From assembly GCA_002492725.1 (NCBI GenBank), contig DLAF01000011.1, positions 72,526-133,593 of the forward strand: a DNA stretch of 61,068 nt. The letters are read 5' to 3'. Of this stretch, positions 50,227-58,146 are shown one piece after another (the first letter of the stretch is position 1; every line of letters begins with the position of its first letter). The position numbers and the translations under genes are program-made. This stretch comes from Lachnospiraceae bacterium UBA7054. GTDB lineage: Bacteria > Bacillota > Clostridia > Lachnospirales > Lachnospiraceae. The notes under the pieces were generated by a model. The model was not told the DNA's origin, ran no database searches, and saw nothing but the letters and a program-made list of their open reading frames with translations.

Positions 50227-50254
50227 AATATATGACGCGGCGCCCGGGTTATGC
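50227..50254 (-). promoter_or_regulatory. SigE-type mother-cell promoter of the spoIIIA operon
   Basis: The -10 element CATATATT (50227-50234) matches CATACANT at 7 of 8 positions. The -35 element GCATAAC (50248-50254) matches KMATATT at 5 of 7, with 13 bp between. This agrees with the known SigE dependence of spoIIIA in Bacillus. Confidence 0.6.
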
Positions 50255-50366
50255 TTCCAAAAACGATGTCCGCCTGCACCTATTTTTGTCTCCTGAAAAA
50301 ACCAGTGGAATTTCCTCCAAAAAAGGGGTAAAATAAATAAGGAAAAATGATGGATGGGGATAAATT

Positions 50367-51200
50367 ATGAAGTTGGACATGCACTGTCACACGAAAGAAG
50401 GCTCTCCCGACGGAAAGTTGAGCCTGTTGGAAGATATAGCCATCTTAAAGCAAAAAGGCTACCAGGGAATGCTGATCACGGATCACAATTCCTACAAAGC
50501 TTACCGCTATTATAAAAAATTGAAAAATAAGCCGGAGGACTTTGTCGTCTTAAAGGGAATTGAATACGACACCCTAAACGCTGGTCACATCCTCGTGATC
50601 ATGCCCACTGGTGTCAATCTCCCGATCCTGGAGATTCGTGGACTTCCCCTGCTGCTTCTCATTGAGATCGTTCATTTTTACGGCGGCATCCTCGGTCCCG
50701 CCCACCCCTGCGGCGAGCGTTTCTTAAGCATCTGCAACACGCTGCGCGGAAAACTTTCCGAGCACGTCTACCGCAGATTTGATTTTGTGGAAGGATACAA
50801 TGCCTGCGAAGATGCGGATTCCAATATGCGCGCGATGGCGCTGGCAAAAAAATTTAACCTCCCCTGTTTCGGCGGGAGCGATTCCCACAAGGAAGACTGC
50901 GCAGGCCTCGGCTACACGGTTCTGCAGGAAGATATCTCCTGCGAGACGGATCTGATCAACTATATCCGTTCCGGCAAAAAGACCATGATCGGCGGCAGAC
51001 ACTATGCCCACACCACCAAAGCAAAGCTCGGTAAGGTAAACAATGTGCTGGTCTACTCTTTCTGGATCTACAATAAATTTCTGGCGCTCCTGCGAAGAAA
51101 AGCCAGAAACTTTGAGCTTATGGAGGATCAGCTGCTCGATTCCCTAAAAAGCGGCAGGCAAAAGAGCCGGTCCGGCTATATTTCCCTGAAAGATTATTAA
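50367..51200 (+). CDS. PHP-domain metal-dependent phosphoesterase
   Basis: The 277-residue protein has the PHP metal-binding set: MHCHTKEGSPDG (HxH), LITDHNSYKAY, KGIEYDTLNAGH, PAHPCGERF and GGSDSHKEDCAG (DxH). PHP proteins of this small group hydrolyse phosphoesters such as histidinol phosphate, nucleotides or pAp-type molecules; the true substrate is unknown. The C-terminal ~60 residues are basic and specific to this group. The start follows GGGGATAAATT. It is divergent from spoIIIA and ends in a shared terminator with the CmpB-like gene. Confidence 0.85.
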   Translation: MKLDMHCHTKEGSPDGKLSLLEDIAILKQKGYQGMLITDHNSYKAYRYYKKLKNKPEDFVVLKGIEYDTLNAGHILVIMPTGVNLPILEIRGLPLLLLIEIVHFYGGILGPAHPCGERFLSICNTLRGKLSEHVYRRFDFVEGYNACEDADSNMRAMALAKKFNLPCFGGSDSHKEDCAGLGYTVLQEDISCETDLINYIRSGKKTMIGGRHYAHTTKAKLGKVNNVLVYSFWIYNKFLALLRRKARNFELMEDQLLDSLKSGRQKSRSGYISLKDY

Positions 51201-51235
51201 ACGGGACGCTTTTTCTGTGTGAAAAGCGTCCCGTT
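51200..51235. terminator. Bidirectional terminator between PHP and CmpB-like genes
   Basis: Perfect 14-bp inverted repeat (AACGGGACGCTTTT / AAAAGCGTCCCGTT) with an 8-nt loop, placed exactly between the two convergent stop codons. U-tracts are short, so read-through is possible. Confidence 0.8.
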
Positions 51236-51236
51236 A

Positions 51237-52172
51237 TTACTTATGCGTTGCATCTTCCTCGCTGTTTACGAGCTTTTTCAGTTCCTCAAAAGCGCTCTCA
51301 TAGGTTTCTGACCTCATCGAAGGATTGTTGCGGATCATATCCCGCTTATAGAAATCCAAAAGCTTCTTCTCGCCCCGCTCCCGTTCCCGATAAAGGTTGA
51401 ATCTACCGCGCAGCTCCGCGATTTCTTCCCTGACACTCTCCCCATAAGCCGTTGGTTTGCTCAAAAGCAATTCCTTCAATGTGGCAAATCCCTGCTCCAG
51501 ACTGGAAGTCAGATCATTGAGCCAGACCTCTCTGCGCTCACCGCGGTCCAAACGCCTCTGCTCTCTCTCGTCATTGTTGAAAGCGATAAACACATCCAGC
51601 CGCTTCTGCATCCGCTCCAATTCCTCCCGCAGCCGCATCATACGGATCATAATGTCACGCAGATCGAGCGCTGCCTTAAAGGAAAGTGTAAAGTCCGCCA
51701 CAATGTAGACCGTTAGCAGCACCGTCACCCAGTTTAACAGCCGGCTCGGCATCGAAAACACAAACTGCTCAATCGGGCGGTGGATCACTCTGGTCATCAG
51801 AATGGTCAGAAATCCCCAGGCTATCGAGGATCGCAGGCAGATACGGCCCTGAAAATTCATAAATTTACCCGTGTAATCCCAGTATCTGACCTGAAAAAGC
51901 GCTTCCATGACGATGCCCGTCACATATTCAAGAGCCGTAGCGCCGATCACACCGGCAATATACGTAAGCAGCACATTATCCTGAAACGGCCTCGACACCA
52001 CCAGCATCATGGTCGCACCGCTGCCGTAAAGCGGGAGAAAAGGTCCCCGCATAAACCCCCTGTTTACCCATTTCCGGGCTTTTAGGGAGACAACGGCAGA
52101 CTCAAAGCACCAGCCGCCAAAACAATAAAAATAAAAGATAAACAACCACTGAAAACCATTATAGTTGAACAT
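51237..52172 (-). CDS. CmpB-like membrane protein (putative ABC-transporter type IV family)
   Basis: A 311-residue protein. The N-terminal ~150 residues hold several membrane helices with the PF06541-type signature FYCFGGWCFESAVVSLKARKWVNRGFMRGPFLPLYGSGA (key GWxxE, NRGFxxGPxxPIYG). The C-terminal half is hydrophilic, rich in Arg/Glu and predicted coiled coil (~170-310). The biochemical role of this family is not settled despite its name. No partner ATPase adjoins it. Ends at the shared terminator with the PHP gene. Confidence 0.82.
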   Translation of the reverse strand: MFNYNGFQWLFIFYFYCFGGWCFESAVVSLKARKWVNRGFMRGPFLPLYGSGATMMLVVSRPFQDNVLLTYIAGVIGATALEYVTGIVMEALFQVRYWDYTGKFMNFQGRICLRSSIAWGFLTILMTRVIHRPIEQFVFSMPSRLLNWVTVLLTVYIVADFTLSFKAALDLRDIMIRMMRLREELERMQKRLDVFIAFNNDEREQRRLDRGERREVWLNDLTSSLEQGFATLKELLLSKPTAYGESVREEIAELRGRFNLYRERERGEKKLLDFYKRDMIRNNPSMRSETYESAFEELKKLVNSEEDATHK

Positions 52173-52205
52173 GAACCCAAACCTCGCAAGTAACTTCTGA
52201 CCACC

Positions 52206-53135
52206 TTACACAAAGCTGATCACTTCCTCCTTCGGCGCCTTCGCCTGCTCTACTTTCAGTGCCCGCAGTACCGGACCTTCGCCCTGATAACCTTCAAAAT
52301 AGCGCTTTTCCACTCTGGCCGTTACCTTCACCCACTGCTGATCTTCCAATGTATCCGCCCCCTCAAAGGCGCAGGCATATCCCAGAAAAGCCATATCCTC
52401 CGCACAGCAGGTCATAGCCATGCGACCCGGCACGAAATATCCTTTGGGAAACTCTTTCGGTTTTAAGACCATCGCCAGAAAAGAAAGCGTCTTATCCTGA
52501 TAGCGTTCAATGTGATCCATGGCGTCCAGATACCAAATTCCATAACTGGTGTTATCCAGTTCAATCACATCCGCCTTCAGATTGTAAGGAAGTTCCTCCT
52601 CCATGATCTCATTGACTTCCCCATTGGAATCTTCGAAGACAATCTCCGCTCCGGGATTGATTGCCTTGACATTCCGCTTGTAGCTGCTCAAGTCCTTCAC
52701 CCCGTCACAGCGATTAAAGATAATCAGCTCCGACTTTCTGATTTGCTCTGCCAACAGGGACTTCATATTGGTAAAGTACATGGGAAACGTGGAAGCGTCG
52801 ATCGTCGTGATCTGCTGCTCTATCTTCCAATGCCAGGGAAGCTTCATTTCCTTATAATTCCACATGCCGTTATATTCAATGACGATCCGCTCCGGCTTAT
52901 ACTTCTTTTCCAGCTCGATCAGCCGATTCGGTACAAAATCCTCCTCGTCCTCGATCACTTCGAGCACCGTGCGGCTCTGCTTCAGGAGCACGGGATCATA
53001 TTCATTCTCTCCCTCTTCACACAAGATGAGCAGGGTTCTGCCCCGCACCTGAAAGTAGGGCTGCGCCAATGTATAAGTGATAAATTCCGTCTTTCCGCTC
53101 TCCAGAAAACCGTTGATTACATAGACCGGTTTCAC
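52206..53135 (-). CDS. CobW-like G3E GTPase fused to a DUF1980-like C-terminal domain
   Basis: G3E GTPases load metal centres or act as metal chaperones. This 309-residue protein starts with GTG (GAGGAAAC upstream) and has a P-loop GFLESGKTEFITYTL at residues ~9-23. The base-specificity motif is NRCDG. It lacks the CxCC metal motif of the ZNG1/YjiA group. The C-terminal ~110 residues contain FVPGRMAMTCCAEDMAFLGYACAF, resembling the OB-like domain of TIGR03943/DUF1980 proteins that pair with CobW-type GTPases and permeases. It lies 66 bp after the His-rich GTPase gene, suggesting a joint role in metal (zinc?) handling. Resemblance judged by motif only. Confidence 0.72.
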   Translation of the reverse strand: MKPVYVINGFLESGKTEFITYTLAQPYFQVRGRTLLILCEEGENEYDPVLLKQSRTVLEVIEDEEDFVPNRLIELEKKYKPERIVIEYNGMWNYKEMKLPWHWKIEQQITTIDASTFPMYFTNMKSLLAEQIRKSELIIFNRCDGVKDLSSYKRNVKAINPGAEIVFEDSNGEVNEIMEEELPYNLKADVIELDNTSYGIWYLDAMDHIERYQDKTLSFLAMVLKPKEFPKGYFVPGRMAMTCCAEDMAFLGYACAFEGADTLEDQQWVKVTARVEKRYFEGYQGEGPVLRALKVEQAKAPKEEVISFV

Positions 53136-53201
53136 GTTTCCTCATTCCTTTCCATCTTCCGGCTTTCACATGCCGCCTTATTTAATAGCGTACGATATTT
53201 A

Positions 53202-54314
53202 TTATTTCCCAAACAGTGCCGCCAAGTTCTCCTCTTTCAAATGAGAACCGATGACACAGAATTTTCCTGTCACGCCGGGCTTCCCGTCCCTGACATTACT
53301 TTCTTCGGGCACATAATCAAAATAAATCCAGCCACCCTCCGCGCCGGCAACCATGCCCTTTGCGCGCAGCACCAGGCCATACTCCTCCTCTTTGTCAAGT
53401 GACGCCAAAATCTGCGCAATCTCCTCCTTGGTGTATACTGCAGGCGTCTCAAGCCCCCAGCTTGTAAAGACCTCGTCTGCATGATGATGATGGTGGTCAT
53501 GTCCCTCATGCTCATGATGGCAGTGATCGTGATCATGTTCCTCATGCTCATGATGACAATGGTCATGATCATGTTCCTCGTGGTCATGATGGCAATGGTC
53601 ATGATCATGTTCCTCGTGATCATGATGGCAGTGGTCATGATCATGTTCCTCGTGGTCATGGTGATGGTGCTCCTCCTGCTTCTCCATCACCTCGCGCATC
53701 AACTCAGCTTCCAGATCCCCCGCGCCTTCAATGGTCTCCAGGATATCCCTGCCATCCAGCGCATCCCAAGGCGTGGTGATGATCGTGGCTTTCGCGTTGT
53801 GCTCCCTGATCATTGCCACGCAGGCCGAAAGTTTCTCCTCGTTTATCTTATCCGTCCGGCTTAAAACCACTGTTCCCGCGTGCTCAATCTGATTGACAAA
53901 AAATTCACCGAAATTTTTGAGATACATTTTGCATTTGCAGGCATCCACAACAGCCACCGCGCTGTTTAGCTTCACGTCCCTGTCCGCCATGGCCTCCTGT
54001 ACCGCCTTCATCACGTCGGAAAGCTTACCAACGCCCGACGGCTCGATCAAAATCCGCTCCGGCTCATAAGTGGCGAGCACCTCCTTCAAGGAAGCGCCGA
54101 AGTCTCCAACCAAAGAACAGCAGATACAGCCGGAATTCATCTCCTTGATCTCGATACCCGCCTCCTGTAAAAATCCCCCGTCAATGCCGATCTCTCCGAA
54201 TTCATTCTCGATCAGCACCACCTTCTCACCCGCCAGAGCCTCGTTCAAAAGCTTTTTGATCAACGTTGTTTTTCCCGCGCCCAAAAAACCTGAGACAATA
54301 TCAATCTTTGTCAT
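53202..54314 (-). CDS. CobW/ZNG-type G3E GTPase with His-rich repeats
   Basis: A 370-residue metal-chaperone GTPase. It has Walker A SGFLGAGKTTLIKKLL (~8-23), the metal-binding CxCC in NSGCICCSLVGDFG (~65-78), and the C-terminal CobW domain at ~280-365. Between GTPase and C-terminal domain lie ~65 residues almost entirely of His, Asp, Glu and Cys, built from five copies of a 12-residue unit (HDHEEHDHDHCH type), which should bind many zinc, nickel or cobalt ions. The start at 54314 has GGAGG 4-5 nt upstream, itself in a GCTCCGGAATGGAGG hairpin context. Zinc is likely, but no Zur box was seen. Confidence 0.88.
   Translation of the reverse strand: MTKIDIVSGFLGAGKTTLIKKLLNEALAGEKVVLIENEFGEIGIDGGFLQEAGIEIKEMNSGCICCSLVGDFGASLKEVLATYEPERILIEPSGVGKLSDVMKAVQEAMADRDVKLNSAVAVVDACKCKMYLKNFGEFFVNQIEHAGTVVLSRTDKINEEKLSACVAMIREHNAKATIITTPWDALDGRDILETIEGAGDLEAELMREVMEKQEEHHHHDHEEHDHDHCHHDHEEHDHDHCHHDHEEHDHDHCHHEHEEHDHDHCHHEHEGHDHHHHHADEVFTSWGLETPAVYTKEEIAQILASLDKEEEYGLVLRAKGMVAGAEGGWIYFDYVPEESNVRDGKPGVTGKFCVIGSHLKEENLAALFGK
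53480..53675 (-). repeat. 36-bp tandem repeats coding the His-rich tract
   Basis: Five in-frame copies of a 36-bp unit (12 codons), mostly differing at third positions or by Asp/Glu exchange. They keep frame and code for metal-binding residues, so they are coding repeats. Confidence 0.9.
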
Positions 54315-54381
54315 GTTCTCCTCCATTCCGGAGCATTCTTACTCGCTCCATCCATTATTTAAAATATCAATCGTTATTGAA

Positions 54382-55182
54382 TCAATCAAGATTCAGCTTT
54401 CTGCTCATCACATACCAGGTCAGCAGATAGAATACCACACAACTTATGATTCCCCCAATCAGCACAGTCTCCCACTGATGATCAAAATAGGAAGCATGAT
54501 CCATATAAGAAAGCCTTTTATGAAAGGCAATCTGAATCGCAAAATACATACCCTGAATGATCTGCTCCACCACATAAATTGCAATATACCAGGCAAAGGA
54601 GAGCATCAGTTTATGGTTGGAGGAAAGCTGTCCCAGGGAGATACATGCCCCCACTTTAAGTAATTTCGCAAACATGGAAAAGAGAAAAGCCACAAGCGTC
54701 ATGATCACCGTAAAGGCCGTGATCTTCTCCGCTCCCATATACTTGATTGCATCCTTCATACCCCGCATCATAGAGTCAAAGATCTCACTCGACGACGCAA
54801 ACAGAAAAATAACGGATAAATAGATGGACACGATATTGATCAACTCCCATGCGGCGCTGACCAGTAACTTGGCAATGATGATGTGATGCGTATCCACCGG
54901 CAGGGTATGTAAAAGATACCCCTGATCCCCATATGTGGAGGTGTAAAAGCGGTAGATCAGATAAATCCCCGTACCCACACTCACCGCAAACATGCTAAGC
55001 ACATAAGTGAGCAGCACCATGACCGCCATAAAATCCATCATCTCGAAGTCACTGTAGCCTGTCCGATCCAAAATTTTTACCATAAACCAGGCGATGATCG
55101 TCATCAGCCATGTCAGCGCATTTGCGGACACAAGCAGTTTCCAGGTGGCCTTCCACTCATATTTCATCAATTTCCCTAACAT
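54382..55182 (-). CDS. ABC-2 type permease
   Basis: A 266-residue membrane protein with six hydrophobic segments and the start MLGKLMKYEWKATWKLLV, typical of ABC-2 exporters (an amphipathic helix before the first membrane segment). GYLLHTLPVDTHHIIIAKLL near residue 90 matches the family's cytoplasmic coupling helix. It overlaps the ATPase gene by 7 bp, so both products form one exporter. The substrate is unknown; relatives export bacteriocins, lantibiotics or lipids, or act in stress. Confidence 0.85.
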   Translation of the reverse strand: MLGKLMKYEWKATWKLLVSANALTWLMTIIAWFMVKILDRTGYSDFEMMDFMAVMVLLTYVLSMFAVSVGTGIYLIYRFYTSTYGDQGYLLHTLPVDTHHIIIAKLLVSAAWELINIVSIYLSVIFLFASSSEIFDSMMRGMKDAIKYMGAEKITAFTVIMTLVAFLFSMFAKLLKVGACISLGQLSSNHKLMLSFAWYIAIYVVEQIIQGMYFAIQIAFHKRLSYMDHASYFDHQWETVLIGGIISCVVFYLLTWYVMSRKLNLD

Positions 55183-55874
55183 GCGAACACCTCCCTGAAG
55201 AACTGATCCACAGACTTATGCTCGTTTTGTCTGATCTGTTCCGCACCGGCCTGCAAGACGATACTGCCGTATTTAATGAATACCACCTCATCCAGAATAT
55301 TCTCCACGTCAGAGATCAAATGCGTAGAGAGTAAAATAGATCCGCAGTGATTGTAATTATTCACGATCGTGTGCAGGATATAATCTCTGGCTGCAGGATC
55401 TACCCCCGCAATGGGTTCATCCAAAATATAAAGATCCGCATCCCGGCTCATCACCATAATGAGCTGCACCTTCTCTTTTGTGCCTTTGGAAAGGTTTTTC
55501 AGCCTCTCCTGCGGCGGAATCTGCAGTCTTGCCAGCATATCATAGGCTCTGTCCATCCGGAAGTCAGGATAAAAGTCCTGGAAATACTGCACCAGCTCGA
55601 CCACCTTCATGCCCGGCTGCAGATAGGTTCGCTCCGGCAGATAGGAGATTCGCAGCTTTGTATCGACGCCGGGACGCTGTCCGTTTATCAAAACTTCCCC
55701 CGCCGTCGGACGCAGCAGCCCGTTCATGATTTTGATCAGCGTAGTCTTTCCGCTGCCGTTCGGTCCTAAAAGGCCGATGATCCTGCCCCGCTCGAGATTC
55801 AGGTAAATCTGGTTTAACGCTATTTTTCTTCCATAAGTCTTCGTCAGACCCATACACTGTACCACAGGCGCCAT
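55176..55874 (-). CDS. ABC transporter ATP-binding protein (EcsA/YtrB-like)
   Basis: A 232-residue ATPase. Walker A is GLLGPNGSGKTTLIKIM (~33-49), the ABC signature is the variant NLSKGTKEKVQLI (~130-142), and Walker B with the catalytic Glu is LYILDEPIAGVDPAARD. STHLISD is the H-loop. The LSKGTKEK signature is typical of the ABC-2 exporter ATPases of the YtrB/BcrA group. The start at 55874 (AGAGGAAAGAT) gives the normal length; a longer form to 55913 is less likely. Overlaps the permease gene by 7 bp. Confidence 0.88.
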   Translation of the reverse strand: MAPVVQCMGLTKTYGRKIALNQIYLNLERGRIIGLLGPNGSGKTTLIKIMNGLLRPTAGEVLINGQRPGVDTKLRISYLPERTYLQPGMKVVELVQYFQDFYPDFRMDRAYDMLARLQIPPQERLKNLSKGTKEKVQLIMVMSRDADLYILDEPIAGVDPAARDYILHTIVNNYNHCGSILLSTHLISDVENILDEVVFIKYGSIVLQAGAEQIRQNEHKSVDQFFREVFAC

Positions 55875-55913
55875 ATCTTTCCTCTCTTTCATCATTTCAG
55901 ACTGCGGCTGCAC

Positions 55914-56786
55914 TCAGGCGATCGTAATCTGATACTGTACCTCAAAACTTCCCCCGGAAAGGGTCTGTCCCCACTCCCTGTCCTGAAACGCTCCCGCAAA
56001 ATCCACGCTGTCACAGCGCCCGTACCACGGCTCGATGCAGATAAAAGGCGCCTTCTTTTTCGGCGGCGACCAGATCCCGAAAAGCGGCGCATCGAACTCC
56101 ACCGTCAGATAAGGCGTACCATCCGGTTTCACAAGCGAGACGCTGTGCGCCTGATTGTTCTCAATCACCAATGCGTCGTCGTCAAACAGATCCGCCGTGA
56201 TGGGCAGCACGCCGTCCCGCAGTCTGTAGGTTTTTTTATCCTTCCCCAAAAGTCCGCCCTCGATACAGGAGGAGACGACCTGCTCCTTCTCATCAAACCG
56301 AAGCCGATACTGGGTCTGATCCGTCCCCTGGTCGATCGGGCATAAAAAAGCCGGATGTCCGCCGATGGAAAACCAAATGGCTCCTCCTTCCGGATTGCTC
56401 ACCCGCCACTTTACGATCACCGTACTTCCCGCCAGCTCATAACCGATCTCCAACAGGAAAGGATAAGGATAAACAGCAAGCGTCTTTTCGTCAGAGTGCA
56501 GGGAAAACCAGATTTCCGAAGCCACCTGGCTCTTTAACTGAAACTCCCTGTCCCGCGCAAAGCCATGCTGTCCCATGGGATACTCTTTGTCTCCAATTTT
56601 ATAACATCCGTTTTTTAATGCGCCCACAATGGGAAACAATACGGGCGACGTTCTTCCCCAATAAGCCGGATCGCCCTGCCACATATATTCTTTTGCATCC
56701 GCCACGCGCTTTAAGGATTTCAGCTCCGCTCCCATACTGTCCACCTGTATGGTGATCTTGTCGTTGCTGATTTGAAATAGTGCCAT
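55914..56786 (-). CDS. Aldose 1-epimerase family protein
   Basis: A 290-residue beta-sandwich protein of the galactose-mutarotase superfamily. Clear motifs include MGAELKSLKR, EYMWQGDPAYWGRTSPVLFPIVGAL and FSIGGHPAFLCPID with the conserved His in GGHPAF. Glu/Asp in a later FICIEPWYGRCD would complete the site. The reaction is likely anomer conversion of a hexose or hexose 6-phosphate; the substrate is not known. It lies 39 bp ahead of the ABC ATPase gene. Confidence 0.85.
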   Translation of the reverse strand: MALFQISNDKITIQVDSMGAELKSLKRVADAKEYMWQGDPAYWGRTSPVLFPIVGALKNGCYKIGDKEYPMGQHGFARDREFQLKSQVASEIWFSLHSDEKTLAVYPYPFLLEIGYELAGSTVIVKWRVSNPEGGAIWFSIGGHPAFLCPIDQGTDQTQYRLRFDEKEQVVSSCIEGGLLGKDKKTYRLRDGVLPITADLFDDDALVIENNQAHSVSLVKPDGTPYLTVEFDAPLFGIWSPPKKKAPFICIEPWYGRCDSVDFAGAFQDREWGQTLSGGSFEVQYQITIA

Positions 56787-56840
56787 ATTCCTCTTCCTCC
56801 ATCCATCAAGTATATCATAGAAATCCCAAAAAGGGTATCT

Positions 56841-57635
56841 TTATTCCCCTACAACTTCAAGGTAGGCCTCCGCCACCTGATCCGCCGGGACACCGGCGAT
56901 CTCATTCTGATAGGTACCGCCCGCCAAAAGACCGAGCAGTCTGCCATGGCCGTCAAAAATACCGCCGCCGCTCATCCCTTCTTTGGCAAAGCCGTGCCCA
57001 TAGAGCATATCCCCCTGAAAAAGCTCGATATAGCGTTCCTCTTTCTCGAGCACCGCCTCATAAAAAACAGGTTCCGGTTCCCGGCGGTCCGCCCCCACAC
57101 AGAAGCCTTCGATCTGCTCCTTTCCGCCTTCAAAAGGCGTCTTGGCAGGGCAAACACTCCGAAGCGCCGTCAGCGCATCGAAGCCCAGCTCACCGCCATC
57201 CACCCGCAGAAAACCCACATCGCTCTCCACCGCACTTCCCAGCGCCGTGGCATCCACGAAATATCCCTGCGGAAAACGAACCACTCCCGAAGCCTCGTCC
57301 CAATACTCCAGCACGTGCCTGTTCGTAGCGATGATTACCGCATCCGCCGTCATACAAAAAATAACACCGCTGCCATAAGCCGTCCCCATATCCAGGCACA
57401 CCACACAATTTTTCACATTCTCATAAGCGGCCTCCAAATCGGCCTCCTGCAGCACCGGGCTGGTAAGCATTTCCAGTGCGAGCATTCCCTCATAGATATC
57501 CCGGCTGCTCACCGTCTGGATCAGATGCGGCGGCAGAGAAGGCTCTTTCGCCTGCACCTGCCCCGTCGGAATCGACACGGTGCAGCAATATATAATAACA
57601 AGTGATATTATTATTTTTTTACCGCACGTCCCCAC
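56841..57635 (-). CDS. Secreted trypsin-like serine protease
   Basis: A 264-residue protein with a signal peptide (~1-30; IIISLVIIYCCTVS core). The catalytic triad is visible: His in IATNRHVLEYWDE, Asp in ESDVGFLRVDG, and the nucleophile Ser in AKEGMSGGGIFDGHGRLLGLLAGG. A GxGSGVIF-like stretch (GTAYGSGVIFCMT) supports an S1-type fold. No PDZ domain follows, unlike HtrA. It starts with GTG (GGAGAGAGCA upstream). Between rnpB and the epimerase gene; role unknown, possibly extracytoplasmic quality control. Confidence 0.85.
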   Translation of the reverse strand: MGTCGKKIIISLVIIYCCTVSIPTGQVQAKEPSLPPHLIQTVSSRDIYEGMLALEMLTSPVLQEADLEAAYENVKNCVVCLDMGTAYGSGVIFCMTADAVIIATNRHVLEYWDEASGVVRFPQGYFVDATALGSAVESDVGFLRVDGGELGFDALTALRSVCPAKTPFEGGKEQIEGFCVGADRREPEPVFYEAVLEKEERYIELFQGDMLYGHGFAKEGMSGGGIFDGHGRLLGLLAGGTYQNEIAGVPADQVAEAYLEVVGE

Positions 57636-57664
57636 TGCTCTCTCCTTGACGCACTATTTTTGTC

Positions 57665-57704
57665 AGGGGTACAGAAGCCGCCGCCCGGCGTCCTCTGTAC
57701 CCCT
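57665..57704 (-). other. Stable hairpin downstream of rnpB
   Basis: An 11-bp perfect stem (AGGGGTACAGA / TCTGTACCCCT) enclosing a GC-rich inner stem. On the minus strand no U-tract follows (only GACAAAAA); on the plus strand U-residues do follow, but no plus gene precedes it. It probably marks the end of the rnpB transcript or a processing barrier. Confidence 0.5.
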
Positions 57705-57729
57705 TTTTGACAAATCTGTGAAATGATAA

Positions 57730-58131
57730 AAGTAAGCAAGACGATAAGCCGGGTTATGTCGTGAATGATCATCTATCTCGACGTCCCGTTACCGGGACGC
57801 TCCAGCAACCTACCTGAAAGCAGATCGGGCCAATCTGTCGCTCTCTGTTTGGTCTTGCTCCGGATGGGGTTTACACAGCCCGTCCCGTTACCGTGACGGC
57901 GGTAGTCTCTTACACTGCCATTCCACCCTTACCATAAAGTATCGCTGCGCGAAACTTTAGAGGACTTCCGTCCTCTGAAAAGTATTGCTGCGCGAAACTT
58001 TGGCGGTATTATTTCTGTTGCACTGGCCTTGGAGTCGCCTCCACCGGACGTTATCCGGCATCCTGCCCTATGGAGCCCGGACTTTCCTCAGCCGTACCGG
58101 GTACGGCCGCGATCATTTGTCCTACTTACTT
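57730..58131 (-). ncRNA. rnpB: RNase P RNA (type A)
   Basis: The RNA subunit of RNase P, which cuts 5' leaders off pre-tRNAs. Diagnostic conserved sequences are present in order: GAGGAAAGTCCGGGCTCC near the 5' side (58071-58088), ATAGGGCAGGATGCCGG, CAGTGCAACAGAAA, GGTAAGGGTG, GTGTAAACCCC, GGAGCAAGACCAAA, and GACATAACCCGGCTTATCG near the 3' end. The ends are set by the P1 helix: AAGTAAGTAGGAC pairs with GTCTTGCTTACTT. Length ~402 nt. The P12 region is enlarged by a duplicated 23-nt element. A possible promoter (TTGTGG, 18 bp, TGTAAT) lies in the 3' end of the upstream kinase gene. Confidence 0.95.
57936..58001 (-). repeat. Duplicated 23-nt element in rnpB P12 region
   Basis: Two copies (57936-57958 and 57979-58001; 22 of 23 identical) flank a 7-bp hairpin (57959-57976) that on the minus strand closes with a GGAA tetraloop. 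Each copy is nearly self-complementary (AAAGT...ACTTT). They lie where P12 is expected, between the ACCGCC and GGTAAGGGTG landmarks. Confidence 0.85.
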
Positions 58132-58146
58132 TATGATTATTATCTA

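Noticed and set aside
53480..53675. 36-bp repeats as a CRISPR or satellite element
   Set aside because: They encode the His-rich metal-binding part of a CobW GTPase in frame.
57665..57704. Plus-strand intrinsic terminator
   Set aside because: It has a short U-tract on the plus strand, but no plus-strand gene precedes it; an rnpB 3' element is more plausible.
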